From Taxillus chinensis (taxonomy: Eukaryota > Streptophyta > Magnoliopsida > Santalales > Loranthaceae): 64,000 bases of DNA. The stretch spans positions 23,019,506 to 23,083,505 of the forward strand of contig CM042091.1 in the NCBI GenBank assembly GCA_023512835.1. Reading direction: 5' to 3'. Positions within the stretch are counted from its first letter, which is position 1. The number at the start of each line of letters is the position of its first letter. Below, piece after piece: positions 1 through 11,510 of the stretch. The position numbers were made by a program, and so were the translations under genes. The notes beneath the pieces were generated by a model. That model was given only the letters and a program-made list of their open reading frames with translations. It did no database searches and was not told the origin of the DNA.

Positions 1-105
1 GGAGTTAAGGCAAGTGTTAAATAGCATATTGCTTTCTTCAGCCATTGCTTAGAGTAAAAGAGTGGGATCTCTACTTTTGAATAAATAGACTGCTCTGATA
101 CCACT
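1..105 (-). mobile_element. Copia-type element, internal tip next to 5' LTR
   Basis: This is the first ~100 bases of the internal region of a minus-strand LTR retrotransposon that runs off the left edge. It lies directly inside the LTR that begins at 106 and starts with an iMet-type primer-binding site. No coding sequence is visible. Assignment to Copia rather than Ty3 rests on the LTR style (C-rich tract before the terminus), not on a protein domain, so the superfamily is an inference. Confidence 0.6.
91..103 (-). other. Primer-binding site, tRNA-iMet type
   Basis: On the minus strand this reads TGGTATCAGAGCA, complementary to the 3' end of plant initiator tRNA-Met. It lies two bases inside the LTR terminus, the normal place for the minus-strand primer of an LTR retrotransposon. 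Confidence 0.85.
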
Positions 106-417
106 TGATGGTCCCTTGGAGCCTAAAGGGGGGGGGGGGTGAATAGGCTCTTATCGAAACTCTTTTACACTCTTAAGGCACGGCACTGATCTAGTTAAGT
201 GATAGAATCACTGTGGAAGATAACCAGATAGTGGAAGTATTTTGTTTTATTATCAAGAGATAAGTACAACAAAATAGAAGCAACTCTCTTACACTCTGTT
301 TTTCAAAAGGATTCACACACTAGCCTAGATTTTATCCTTGAGCTCTTGTGCATACAAAGGGCTAATTCCGGCTCATACACTGTATCTCACTTCTTCTTAC
401 AAATATACAAATATGAA

Positions 418-425
418 TATTTATA
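418..425 (-). promoter_or_regulatory. TATA box of Copia-type LTR
   Basis: TATAAATA on the minus strand, about 1 kb into the LTR and about 300 bases before its end, with the minisatellite upstream. This fits a U3/R promoter. No transcription start can be fixed from sequence. Confidence 0.5.
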
Positions 426-711
426 CAAACATTCCTAAGAGACAACCTTGGAACTTGTAGTTCCGGAATGCGTTCAGCACTAACTATTCCTCGGTAATCT
501 CTCTGCCTTGACTGCTGCGGTTTGTGGAGCTCAAGATCTTGGGTTTGAAGAGTATAAGTGCATTTGTGAGTTCCCAAATGCAATTGAGGTTGTGTCCACA
601 TATCCGGATGATCCACGTGTAAGATTCTTCAGGTTCTCAATAAATTTGTCTTACATCAGGACGCCACGAGCTGATAACATTAAATGCGGTGAGTTGAAGT
701 AGTATCTTCTT

Positions 712-1240
712 GGTCCGGTGTAATTCTCCTTACTCCATTGCTAATGAAGCTCGGAACCTTACTCCGTGTCAGTGATTGCTTACTCCGTATCTGTTTAGTA
801 CTGAAATCCTTAGTCCGTGCCAGCGCTTCCTTACTCCGCATGTAAGTTCCTTACTCCATATGTAAATTCCTTACTCCGTATGTAAGTTCCTTACTCCGGG
901 CGAGTCTTAAAAGGTCGGATGACTTATTCCGTATCAGTGCTTCCTTACTCCGCATGTAAGTTCCTTACTCCGTATGTAAATTCCTTACTCCGTATGTAAG
1001 TTCCTTACTCCGTATGTAAATCCCTTACTCCGTATGTAAGTTCCTTACTCCGGGCGAGTCTAAGGGATCGGAGTGCTTACTCCGTACTAGCGCTTCCTTA
1101 CTCCGTATGAGTAAGTTGTCCGGATTCCTTACTCCGCATCTAGTTTGTTTACTCCATGCGAATAAAGGCTCGGTTCCTTATTCCGCATCAATACCTTTAA
1201 GTTCTTTGTCCGTACGAATGTTCCTTATTCCGTATGTTTT
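712..1240 (-). repeat. Minisatellite in LTR U3, ~20-bp unit
   Basis: Plus-strand unit is about TTCCTTACTCCGTATGTAAG, repeated imperfectly more than a dozen times. The minus-strand core is CGGAGTAAGGAA. The same core is tandemly repeated in the LTRs at 18300-18850 and 31740-32130. Confidence 0.85.
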
Positions 1241-1445
1241 GATGACTTGGTTATTTACCAAGTGTTTGATGACACTCACTCTTGTCCGGATCAGGATTAT
1301 GTATCCTGTCCTTAGCTTTGCTCTCACGAGTGTATCTGCGGATTAATATCATATCTTCTGCAACGATCAAATAAACACAAGAGATCTCAGATCAAATTAC
1401 ATAAGGCTTTATCAGCATTATCCAAATTCTGGGTTTGATCCAACA

Positions 1446-2954
1446 GTCTCCCAAGCCTTGGTCTGACATAGCTTCAGGTACTTGATTACGGGTTGACCTC
1501 AAATTATAGGAATGTCCAATCTTGTTTGATCTGGAAATGCTTATTGGTTAAGCTTTCTGTTGTTCTCTTTTTCGGATTTTGCTTTTTACCATGAATGTAT
1601 GAATGCATGCAACGAATGATGGAAATGGCGAAAAACAGTTTATTGATTGATGAAACCAAATACATTATTGGTGGAAAGAAGATTGAGGTACAACACGGAT
1701 AGTCTTATGCTTATGCAACTAGATGAATTGGAACAAGCCTTGATCATTTCAAACTAATTTCTGATTCCGGATTACTCCTCCAATTGGTGAATTCTTTTAC
1801 CTAGCTTTTCGATGATCTCCTCTTGTTCTTGAACCTTCTGCCGCAAGTTCTCGAGTTCGTTTTCCTTTTGAAGAAGCAGCAGTCTTGGATCTTGGTGGAC
1901 CTCCGCAAAAGCTATGTACTGCTGCCGCCAGGGGGGAAATGATGAATGAACTTTGGGGTAATAAGAATTACTACTGAGTTTCCGAGGTGCTTGCCATGCT
2001 AGATACCCCTGAAAAGCTTTGCGTCGAGTCTCGAGGTCAATGTATGGGAAGTCAAAAGCTTCTATCTCATGCAACACAGGAATGATCTGATGACCCCTAA
2101 GTTGTCTTCCTACCTGAAGAGGGGCGTATGCGGTAGCTCCCCACAGACCAAGTAATGGGACCCAGTTGTATGGCCCACAGCTATAAATTATGTCGACTTT
2201 GGGCATCCATGAAGCATTCCATGCAACTTGATCATCAGTTAAGGTTTGTAGCTCATTGATCCAATCGTCTTCTGTTTTGGGTAATTCTCATTCCTTTAGA
2301 ATGAATTCAGGTAATGCACTATGTGGAAATACCGCCAGCTCTTCGAGTTGGGCGTCCTTGCATGGGAAGTGACTTTTCAACCACACGCAGAGGAGTGGGA
2401 GGCATCCTTTGAAACGACCTTGCCCCGAGATCCGTACGTGTGATAGTGATCTAACTGTCTCAGCAAGGATTGCAGGAACGGGATCGGCCCCTCCTAATGT
2501 TTGTATCACAAGTTCGCATATAACTCCGTTAATGTAACCCAAGAATTTAGGAAATACAATTAATCCATACATGGCTAGTGTGAATAAAGAGTAGAGTTCT
2601 ATGCCCGATGCTCGAGATATTTTGTCTCGGATCACGGGCCATGGGATGACCTCGAGTCCACCCCTGCGGTGCACGATCTGGGCTACCTCATCTTCTGAAA
2701 TTCCCAAGAACTGTGATAAAGTCTGCAGGCAGGAAACTTGTATGGTTGGTAGAAAGACTTCCGAGCCTCCGTTGATTGGTCGTCCCAAGAGGGCTTGATA
2801 CTCCTCCACAGTAGGAGTCAAATCCTGTTCGTTGAAAGTGAAGTACCTCCGCCTTGGATCCCAGAAATATGCTGCCACCTTTAACATAGGCTCGTCGATA
2901 GGTACTCGCATTAGATGTAACAAGTTTTCGTATTTTTTAATGTAGGCAGCCTGT
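1446..2954 (-). mobile_element. Tat/Ogre-like element, part left of the chromovirus insertion
   Basis: Continuation of the minus-strand element whose 5' LTR is 14487-16372. It holds the C-terminal majority of a DUF7745-like ORF (1772-2954) and about 325 bases of 3' spacer (1446-1771) with no recognisable feature. On the right it is split by the chromovirus at 2960; on the left it is cut by the Copia-type LTR. Its gag-pol is not in the window. Confidence 0.75.
1772..2954 (-). pseudogene. DUF7745-like ORF1 (paralogue A), C-terminal part
   Basis: Recognised as a DUF7745-type ('plant mobile domain'-like) protein. Visible motifs include YFWDPRRRYFTF, LTPTVEEYQALLG, ALAMYGLIVFP-like and PAILAETVRSL segments, then YSCGPYNWVPLLG and a C-terminal coiled coil rich in Glu/Lys/Leu. 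The frame is open apart from one TGA at 2288-2290, at a position where paralogues have Trp, so a G-to-A change explains it. The N-terminal part lies at 12195-12401, separated by the chromovirus, and the two parts join in frame across the TSD. Function is unknown; Ogre elements are known to carry an extra ORF before gag. It is dead as a gene. Confidence 0.75.
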
Positions 2955-2959
2955 ATGTG
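2955..2959. repeat. TSD of chromovirus, left copy (ATGTG)
   Basis: ATGTG directly abuts the left LTR terminus and is repeated exactly at 12190-12194, the signature of a 5-bp staggered integrase cut. Confidence 0.93.
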
Positions 2960-3470
2960 TGTCACGCCCCGGATTTACGACTCGGGGAAACCGGTACGTG
3001 ACTCCCCATTCACCCACACGAAGGGCAACGGGGTTGGATTACTGTATGCCACACAAGCAAAACTAACAATTACAATAAATCAAACAAGCTACATCTTTAT
3101 TTAATATCAAACATCAAAGGTTCACAAACCAACCAGGTTCCTTATTACAATTAAATCCCTTAGTACATTTCCCCCCTTGGGGTTACATAAATTATAAAAT
3201 TACATTTTACTGAAGTGAACAATAAAACGAAGATGGTCTTCCACCTTGGTGTATCCACCTAACGCCTGTAAGTCCCTGGAAAACAAGCAAACACAGTAGG
3301 AGGGGTGAGCAACCATAGCTCAGTAGGGATCAAGTCTCCCCAACCCTTCTCATGCTCCTAGCGGCTACATGCATGTGCACAGGTGTAGTGACATGGCAAT
3401 ATTAAGGAAAATAAAGCATTCCACACAAGCGGGCATAACCTCAGCCCCAGCCACACTGGCGAACAAACCA

Positions 3471-3607
3471 CATCTCAAGCAAGTAATTTAACCGCCTCTT
3501 CAGGCCACTGATTTAACCGCCTCTCAAGCAAAGTAATTTAACCGCCTCTTCAGGCCACTGGTTTAACTGCCTCTCAGGCAAAGTAATTTAACCGCCTCTT
3601 CAGGCCA
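3471..3607. repeat. ~60-bp tandem repeat in chromovirus LTR
   Basis: Units alternate GTAATTTAACCGCCTCTTCAG and TTTAACCGCCTCTCAGGC-type segments, about three times. The same array is at 10818-10951 in the other LTR. It lies in the part transcribed after the TATA box (R/U5 side). Confidence 0.8.
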
Positions 3608-4201
3608 GATACCACAGTCATGCACACAACATACACCACGGTCACTCAAGCATAAAACCAAACACTTGGTGTACACCCATTCACAAGTGCACAAACCCAG
3701 CCGTTCAGGCAATAGAACAAACACCCAGCATGCATACATACACCAAAATCACAAGTCCAGCCACACAGGCATATTATCAAACATGTAATAGGCATATACA
3801 CACAACTATATTCACACAGGCATTTCATCGAACATATAACATGCACTGACCACCCAACAACAGAATCACACCAAAATGCCATTGAAAGCCAACATCCATA
3901 TAGGAGATCACACCTATATGGATTACATATATATATATATATATAAACAGATATAATCCATAATCTACCCTAGAACCCTAGAACAGAGGAGGATTTAGGA
4001 AGAACAGAACCCCTACCTCAAGTGAAACGCAAAAACACAGCAATATTCTGTTCCCACGCTGAACGCCGTCCACCCACGAGACACCGACCACCCACGCAAG
4101 ACGCCCGGCAGCAACCAGGAGCTCTCTCCTTCCCTCTCTCTCTCTCTGCGATGGCTGGTGGAGCAACAAACCCTAAACCTAAAACAGAGGGGTCCTCATC
4201 C

Positions 4202-4278
4202 TTATATAGACAACACAACATCAAAACGACGTAGTTTTGATTAAGTGAATCCCAACATCAAAACGACGTAGTTTTGAT
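4202..4278 (-). promoter_or_regulatory. Chromovirus LTR promoter: TATA box plus two ACGT palindromes
   Basis: A TATATAA-type box (4202-4209) is preceded in sense by two 22-bp copies (4220-4241, 4257-4278) of ATCAAAAC-N6-GTTTTGAT, where the spacer contains ACGT. The spacing is 37 bp. The same arrangement is at 11559-11635 and 63347-63422, so it is conserved in all three LTRs of this family in the window. ACGT cores are the known binding core of plant bZIP factors; binding here is an inference. Confidence 0.6.
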
Positions 4279-4832
4279 GGAACAAGCTATGACCTTCCCA
4301 CATCCATACACACCAAAATATTCACAATTCCAACATGGTCCTTTGGGAAAAGATGGTTAAAATGACAAAACCAAGGTAACCATGCAAAAACATGCTTGCA
4401 CGCCAATTTGAATGTCAATTCCCCAATTGGCATGCAGCTCCAAATGCACTCAAACTTTACCCCAAGCCTCCTTGCATCATGTAAAAGACATCCATGCAAT
4501 AAAAACCTTGCACGCCAAATGGGTCCAATTCACGTGCACGTCCATTTGGCCTGAAACTTCTGTGGTAGATAGAAGACATCATTCTAAGAATCTTTTGTTC
4601 TGCACGCCAATTCATCTGAGCCCATCTACTAGGTCAAAATAACTCTCCAAAACCTGACAAAATAGCCTAAAAGCGCCTGTATATGCATAGCATCTTCCTA
4701 GGGCATAAATGCACGTTATCACTTGTCACATGCACCTCCCAAAAGTCCCCTCTTGGGCTCATCTCTTACCTCAAACTTGTGTACCAACATCCAAGGTGTT
4801 TGTGGTTAACTCCTTACACACGGGTCATTACA

Positions 4833-4846
4833 TCCTCTCTCCCTTG
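4833..4846 (-). other. Polypurine tract of chromovirus
   Basis: In sense this reads AAGGGAGAGAGGA immediately before the 3' LTR, the expected plus-strand primer. The bases 4847-5076 between it and the pol stop hold nothing else recognisable. Confidence 0.85.
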
Positions 4847-5076
4847 AGACTTTTCGTCCTCGAAAAGAAACGACATGCAAGGAAAACAAATACATGCGGC
4901 CCATTTGGAAGACAGCGAGCCACAACGCCCAGATGGATCACACAACACAACAGGACATCTCAAACACATTGCAATCTCAAAACACATCTCAATAAAAATA
5001 CCAGTTTACAAGTAGAAATACAAATACACCAAACCATGAGCCACAAGAAAACATATCACTAAGCCACCTCCCACCC

Positions 5077-6715
5077 TTAAGATTGTTCGTCCTCGAACAA
5101 CTCTGGGTGCTGCTCACGCATCACGGACTCACGTTCCCATGTCTCCTCCTCAATGCCACGGTGCTGCCACAACACGCGAACCAAAGGAATAGCACGACCA
5201 CGCAAAAGCTTCTCCCGCCGATCGAGGATACGGATAGGGGCCTCAACAACGGACATGTCATCCTCAATGTCCAATGTCCCCCAATCGATCACATGAGTGG
5301 GGTCGATCCCCTCAACCGGGACATTGAAAATGTTGTGCACCACCCAGTGTGGTAACGCTAACCGGTAGGCCACAGGCCCCACACGATCCAAAATCTCAAA
5401 AGGACCAATAAACCACGGAGATAGCTTGGAACCTCGCCCAAACCGTCGATGTCCACGACGTGGAGAAACACGAAGAAACACATGATCACCAACAGAAAAC
5501 TCCAAAGGTCGCCGCCACTGATCCGCATAAGATTTCTGCCGACTCTCAGCTGATAACAAACGCTGACGAATCAACTTAACCTTCTCGGTAGCCTCTTGAA
5601 CCAACTGTGGTCCCAAAAGAGTTGTCTCCCCACCTCGGTCCAACACAAAGGTGATCGACACGGCCGCCCATACAACATCTCAAAAGGAGCCATCCCAATG
5701 GATGCCTGATAACTGTTGTTGTAGGCAAACTCCACCAAAGGAAGGTGAGTTGCCCACGAACCCCCAAAATCTAACACACAAGCCCGTAACATGTCCTCCA
5801 AAGTCTGATTCGTCCTCTCTGTCTGGCCGTCAGTCTCAAGGTGAAAGGCTGTACTCAAGTGAAGTTTGGTCCCCATAGCCGCCTGCAAACCTGCCCAAAA
5901 ACGGGAAGTGAACCTCGAATCCCGGTCAGAGACAACCGATGATGGTACTCCATGTAGTCTCACAATCTCGTTCATGTATAGATGACTCAAGGTCCCAATA
6001 GAGTCCCGCTCGCGAACAGCCATGAAATGGGCCGACTTTGTGAGTCGATCCACAATCACCCAAATCATATCTTTCCTCCCTGTATTGGGTGAAAGACCAG
6101 TCACAAAATCCATCGCTATGTGGTCCCACTTCCACTCCGCTATGGGCAAGGGCTGTAACATGCCCGCCGGCCGTTGATGCTCAGCCTTCACCTGTTGACA
6201 CGTGAGGCACCGCGAAACAAAAACAGCCACATCGCGTTTCATCCCAGGCCACCAAAAATGTCCTCGAAGCGCATGGTACATCTTCGTACCCCCTGGATGC
6301 ACAGCAACTCTAGACTGGTGAAACTCACTCATCACCTCATCCCTGAGGGAAGAAGCCACTACCAACCACCCCTGAAAAGACAACTCATGCTCAGGACCCT
6401 CTGTCCAGTCCTCAGATAGCTCCCTAGCCTCAATACGGGCACGGAGAACCTCACACTCAATGTCACCCAACTGTCCCTCCCGGATGCGCTGGTACAACTC
6501 AAGCACAATCACCAAAGGACTCAGGACTGTCCCACCATCACGAACAACAGGCTGCAGCTGCAACATCGCCAACTGTTCCATGAGCTTCCACTCTCTCACG
6601 GCCACCTCAGCTTTCCCTTTTCTGCTCAACGCGTCAGCCACAACATTACCCTTGCCCGGGGTATAGGCAAGAGTAAAGTCAAAGGTCTGCAAATACTCTA
6701 CCCATTTCCTCTCGC
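5077..6715 (-). pseudogene. Chromovirus integrase with chromodomain-like C terminus
   Basis: The segment 5571-6692 carries the end of RNase H ([16 protein letters not shown]), the HHCC zinc region (paired His, then CLTCQQ), and the DDE core: Asp in MDFVTGL, Asp in VVSDRDSRF, Glu in ERTNQTLE. The frame moves near 5640, at a run of G where one base appears missing, and 5077-5661 continues with the integrase C terminus and a chromodomain-like stretch (VRVLWQHRGIEEETWE). Another shift near 6715 separates it from RNase H; there an expected CAG reads CGAG. The integrase would insert the DNA copy, and chromodomains are known to steer chromoviruses to heterochromatin. Not functional as it reads here. 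Confidence 0.88.
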
Positions 6716-8132
6716 CTCAAATTCAAGTCCTTTCGAGTAAAGATGTCTCGAAGGCTCTTGTGATCCGAGAACACCACGAACTTCTCCCCCCAAAAGGTAA
6801 TGTTGCCAACTCTTCAGGGCGAAGATGACAGCCGCCAACTCAAGATCATGGGTAGGGTAATTCTGCTCATGAGGCTTCAGCTGCCTTGACCCATAAGCTA
6901 CCACACTGTGCTCCTGCATAAGCACACACCCCAAACCAACCCTGGACGCAACGCAAAATACCTCATACGGAATATCCTCCCTAGGCAACCTCCACACAGG
7001 TGCAGTGGTCAAACGGGTTTTGAGAGTCTCAAACGCTTGCTGGCACTTGTCCGTCCACTCAAACTTCACTGCTTTCCTAGTCAACGCCGTCATAGGGGCC
7101 GCCAAACGGGAGAACCCCTCGACAAAACGACGATAGTACCCCGCCAAGCCAAGAAAGCTACGGATCTCAAAAACGTTGGTTGGCCTCGCCCACGATGCCA
7201 CAGCCTCAATCTTGGCCGGGTCCACCCTAACTCCCTCAGTGACACCACATGGCCAAGAAAGTGAACCTCCTGCGCCCAAAACTCACACTTACTAAACTTA
7301 GCAAACAGCTGCTGGTCCCTCAAGGTATGCAACACTCTTGCCAAGTGCTCCACATGCTCCTTCTCGGTCTTGGAATACACCAAGATATCATCAATAAACA
7401 CCACCACAAACGAATCCAAGTATGGAGCAAAGACCTGGTTCATCAAATGCATGAACACCGCTGGCGCATTAGTGAGCCCAAAAGGCATCACTACCCACTC
7501 ATAATGCCCATACCTGCACCGAAAAGCCGTCTTAGGGATGTCCTCCTCCCTAACCCTGAGCTGGTGATACCCCGACCGTAAATCTATCTTGGAAAACCAC
7601 TGGGCCCCACTCAATTGGTCAAATAGGTCATCTATCCGAGGCAACGGGTACTTGTTCTTCACAGTCACTGAATTCAGCTTCCTGTAGTCGATGTAGAGAC
7701 GAAGCGTGCCATCAGCCTTCTTAGCAAAGAGCACCGGAGCACCCCAGGGTGAGGTACTCGGTCTGATATACCTCTGGCCCACCAACTCCTCGATTTGCCT
7801 CTGAAGCTCCCTCAACTTGGCTCGCCCCATACGATACGCTACTTGGGAAATCGGACCCGTCCCCGGCACCAACTCAATGGTGAACTCCACACTCCTTTTA
7901 GGTGGCAAACTCCTCAACTCTTCGGGAAAAACATCCTGAAATTGGTCCACAATAGCGGGCCACACCCTCTTTTCCACCTTCCCCTCCTCAGCAAAGGTCA
8001 GGGCTGCCAACCTGTGGGTAATGGCACCCCACTGGTCCAACACTGGCCCGGCTTGACTCGCCTCACGATCCCACTCCCCTTGCAGGGTACAAGAGATTCC
8101 TGCGGGTGACACGAAGGATACACGCCGCCGGT
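6698..8132 (-). pseudogene. Chromovirus reverse transcriptase and RNase H
   Basis: The RT fingers/palm are clear at 7090-8112: [40 protein letters not shown], the [12 protein letters not shown] motif and the catalytic FIDDIL (Y/FxDD). After a frameshift near 7225, where CAGCTG seems to have lost a base, 6698-7279 continues with the thumb and RNase H ([17 protein letters not shown], then [13 protein letters not shown] and [24 protein letters not shown]). RT copies element RNA to DNA and RNase H removes the RNA strand. The order protease-RT-RNase H-integrase is diagnostic of Ty3. Confidence 0.9.
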
Positions 8133-8640
8133 AATGATCCTATCTTGGCTTGGAAAGCCATAAGCCAATCCATACCCAAGATCAGGTCAAAAGTACGCAA
8201 AGGCATCACATGCAAGTCGAAACTCAGTTCCACATCACCCATGGTTAACACACAATCGCGGCAAATATGTCGCACCTCAATCATACCTCCCACCGGAGAC
8301 TCTACAACTAAGGGCCTCTCTGCCTCAACACACGTTAACCCCAAGCCCTCAACTATAAGCTCAGCAATAAAAGAACGTGATGCACCCGTATCGAAAAGAA
8401 CAGAAGCAAGCATGCGGGAGATAAAAAGAGTACCTCTAACCACCGATGGTCCTGCTCCCTCCTCTGCCGGTGAAGGTGGTAGCTCAGCCTCCTCCTGGGG
8501 TGTCGCATTCAGTGCAAACACCCTCCCTTGGCCCGTGCCACTGGTCGGCTCACTCATTGGGCGGCTCCCGCCCTGACTGCCTCTAGTATCAGCCTGCTGT
8601 CTCTCTGGCCTCCCCTGAGGTCGGGTCTGACTGGATCCTG
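8132..8640 (-). pseudogene. Chromovirus aspartic protease
   Basis: The motif VLFDTGASRSFI, with the catalytic Asp in DTGA, is followed by FDLILGMDWL, the usual flap and C-terminal signature of Ty3 proteases. The segment is open in the gag frame. Near 8132 an extra G shifts the frame into RT, so protease and RT are no longer contiguous. Confidence 0.88.
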
Positions 8641-9850
8641 CCTGGCTGGCCTGCCACTAACGAGCTGGTCTCTCAGCTGGTGCACGGAAGCTAGCATCAC
8701 TCCTCACGCTGGATGCCATGCCCCCCGCTCCCCTGTTGCCACTCCCTGCAAACCCGGCGCAAATGGCCCTCTCGTCCACGGTTGTTGCATCGCCGGTCCT
8801 TCTTGGGGCACTCCCCCTTGAAGTGACCCCTGCTCTCCACGGGTAGTGACAACCGCCAGGTAGACTCCCAGATGGACCACCCTGTCTTCCGCCGCCAAAG
8901 GTGAACCTCCCAGGGTTCACAGATGTCTAACCCCGACTGCGAAAAGAACTGCTATCCCTCTCCTCCGTCTTGAGCCTCTTGGGCCCTGCATCTCGATCAA
9001 GCCCACTCTGCAACTGGCGACCCTGATGGGCCTGCCTCCCATCATCCAGCTCTCTCTCGGCTATACGGGCCGTCTCCACAACCTCAGCATAGGTCCTCAA
9101 GCGTAGAATTGCCACCCTCTTCCTAAGGGCTGGCCTAAGGCCCAAAGTGAACTTGTGGGCCTTCAGGTCCTCCCTGGCCACAGTCTCAGGAGCAAACCTA
9201 CTCAAGCTCCGGAACTCCCACTCATACTCAGGTACCGTCCTGGATCCCTGCTTCAGGCTACCGAATTCTTCCCTCTTTTGCCATCTCACTGATTCCGGGA
9301 AGAACTTATCATGGAATAGTTGCAAGAACTCTTCCTAAAGCATGAGTTGCACCGCACGGCTCCCCGCGACACTCGTCCACCACTCCAAAGCATCCCCCTC
9401 CAGCTGTCGAATGGCCAGTCGCACCTTATCCTCCTCCCGGGGCAAGAGAAAGGAGAACACATGCTCGATCTGCCTCAACCACTGCTCAGCTACCACGGGA
9501 TCACCTTCCCCCTTGAATCGCGGAGGTTGTTCCTTTCAGAACCGTGTCACCACGTCATCCTCTGCATGAGTCGATACGCCACCCAGCGAACTTTCACGCT
9601 CACGAGGCAGCTCCCCTACTGGTGGTGGTGGTGGCACCACCTGCTGTGCTGCCATCTCACGGCGCACCTCCTCCCGAACCTCCTGCCGGAGTCCCTCCCG
9701 TAGCTCTCGTACTTCCAGCCGGATGCCTTCTCGTAGCTGTGCCAGCAACAGCGCATGCCCTCCAATGGACTGTCCCGCACCCGGACCCTCATGGGTAGAT
9801 GACTCATCAGCCACTGCCCCGGATGCACGTGTCACTCTCCTCGGTGGCAT
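8641..9850 (-). pseudogene. Chromovirus gag
   Basis: The likely start is ATG at 9850 (MPPRRVTRAS), the first Met after the leader and followed by a charged helix. Between 8927 and 9325 a retrotransposon gag core is plain (FHDKFFPESVRWQKREEF, then RTVPEYEWEFRSLSRFAPE). The frame has in-frame stops at 9536-9538 (TGA) and 9335-9337 (TAG) and another at about 8927. The zinc-knuckle region near 8700-8850 is only partly preserved: one frame shows a HFKGECP and a CNNRGREGHLRRVC-like stretch lacking one Cys. Gag would form the virus-like particle. Confidence 0.8.
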
Positions 9851-10285
9851 TCTTACTATAGGAAGTAAGAAGCACAAACCTCAGAACGCGTTTGACAATT
9901 TTCAAGTTTCACTACCTCTACCCCACTATCCAGTCAAGTAGTACATGGCATCACACACATTTCACACATTACACCAATCAACATTGCACATAGTTCAAAT
10001 AAACACGGACTTTTCCTTGTAGTCATGCTCAAGGTACTTCAAACAAATCAGAATTACACAGTTCACACCTTATCACACTATTCACATTTTCCACAGTTTA
10101 GCACACATTCACAGCAAATGCAACTAGTGCCCTAATGCCAATGCATGCAAATCCTACCACAAGACTGGACTACCCTAAGTACACCCTGGAGGCTCAAAGA
10201 GGACCATGTTGATCAGGCATGCCCCTCCAGGCTCCTCCAAAGGACTTAGGATAACCAGGTCCGCCCACTACCCTAGGCCAACTAG
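9851..10285 (-). other. Chromovirus 5' leader
   Basis: Non-coding stretch between the PBS and the gag start. No ORF or repeat of note is visible; it presumably holds packaging and dimerisation signals, which cannot be identified here. Confidence 0.6.
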
Positions 10286-10302
10286 ACCATGCTCTGATAC
10301 CA
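10286..10302 (-). other. Primer-binding site, tRNA-iMet type (chromovirus)
   Basis: In sense TGGTATCAGAGCATGGT, three bases after the 5' LTR. It matches the complement of the plant initiator tRNA-Met 3' end, as usual for chromoviruses. Confidence 0.92.
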
Positions 10303-10305
10303 TAC

Positions 10306-11473
10306 TGTCACGCCCCGGATTTCTGACTCGGGAAACCGGTATGTGACTCCCCATTCACCCACACGGAGGGCAACGGGGTTGGATTACTGTATGCCACATA
10401 AGCAAAACTAACAATTACAATAAATCAAACAAGCTACATCTTTATTTAATATCAAACATCAAAGGTTCACAAACCAACCAGGTTCCTTATTACAATTAAA
10501 TCCCTTAGTACATTTCCCCCCTTGGGGTTACATAAATTATAAAATTACATTTTACTGAAGTGAACAATAAAACGAAGATGGTCTTCCACCTTGGTGTATC
10601 CACCTAACGCCTGTAAGTCCCTGGAAAACAAGCAAACACAGTAGGACGGGTGAGCAACCACAACTCAGTAGGGATCAAGTCTCCCTAACCCTTCCCATGC
10701 TCCTAGCGGCTACATGCATGTGCACAGGTGTAGTGACGTGGCAATATTAAGGAAAATAAAGCATTCCACACAAGCGGGCGTAACCTCAGCCCCAGCCACA
10801 CTGGCTAACAAACCACATCTCAAGCAAGTAATTTAACCGCCTCTTCAGGCCACTAATTTAACCGCCTCTCAGGCAAAGTAATTTAACCGCCTCTTCAGGC
10901 CACTGGTTTAACCGCCTCTCAGGCAAAGTAATTTAACCGCCTCTTCAGGCTAGATACCACAGTCATGCACACAACATACACCACGGTCACTCAAGCATAA
11001 AACCAAACACTTGGTGTACACCCGTTCATAAGTGCACAAACCCGCCGTTCAGGCAATAGAACAAACACCCAGCATGCATACATACACCAAAATCACAAGT
11101 CCAGCCACACAAGCATATTATCAAACATGTAATAGGCATATACACACAACTATATTCACACAGGCATTTCATCGAACATATAACATGCACTGACCACCCA
11201 ACAACAGAATCACATCAAAATGCCATTGAAGGCCAACATCCATATAGGAGATCACACCTATATGGATTACATATATATATATATATATATAAACAGATAT
11301 AATCCATAATCTACCCTAGAACCCTAGAACAGAGGAGGATTTAGGAAGAATAGAACCCCTACCTCAAGTGAAACGCAACAACACAGCAATATTCTGTTCC
11401 CACGCTGAACCGGTCCACCCACGAGACACCGACCACCCACGTAAGACGCCCGGCGGCAACTAGGAGCTCTCCT

Positions 11474-11510
<37 letters not shown>

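Larger units (their letters stand above)
106..1445 (-). repeat. Copia-type 5' LTR (about 1.34 kb)
   Basis: Read on the minus strand the LTR starts TGTTGGATC at 1445 and ends GGGACCATCA at 106, followed by the PBS. A TATA-like box is at 418-425 and a 20-bp minisatellite lies upstream of it. The solo LTR at 31506-32739 matches at both ends and in the middle, which supports the boundaries. The five bases outside the right end are GTCTC; the matching TSD would lie left of the window. The insertion is in the 3' part of the minus-strand Tat-like element. Confidence 0.8.
2960..4832 (-). repeat. Chromovirus 3' LTR (1873 bp)
   Basis: Plus-strand ends are TGTCACGCCCCGG and CGGGTCATTACA; in sense it begins TGTAATGACC. 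It contains a three-copy ~60-bp tandem repeat (3471-3607), a short AT run near 3927-3945, a CT run near 4132-4148, a TATA box (4202-4209, minus strand) and a pair of ACGT-centred palindromes. It matches 10306-12189 along its whole length. Confidence 0.93.

Noticed and set aside
712..1240. CRISPR-like array
   Set aside because: Units are contiguous and imperfect with no unique spacers, and they lie inside a plant LTR; it is a minisatellite.
4170..4190. Telomere-like CCCTAAACC
   Set aside because: A single short occurrence in the chromovirus LTR, not an array.
10286..10302. tRNA-Met gene fragment
   Set aside because: Only the 3' 17 bases match, at the exact PBS position beside an LTR; there is no cloverleaf.
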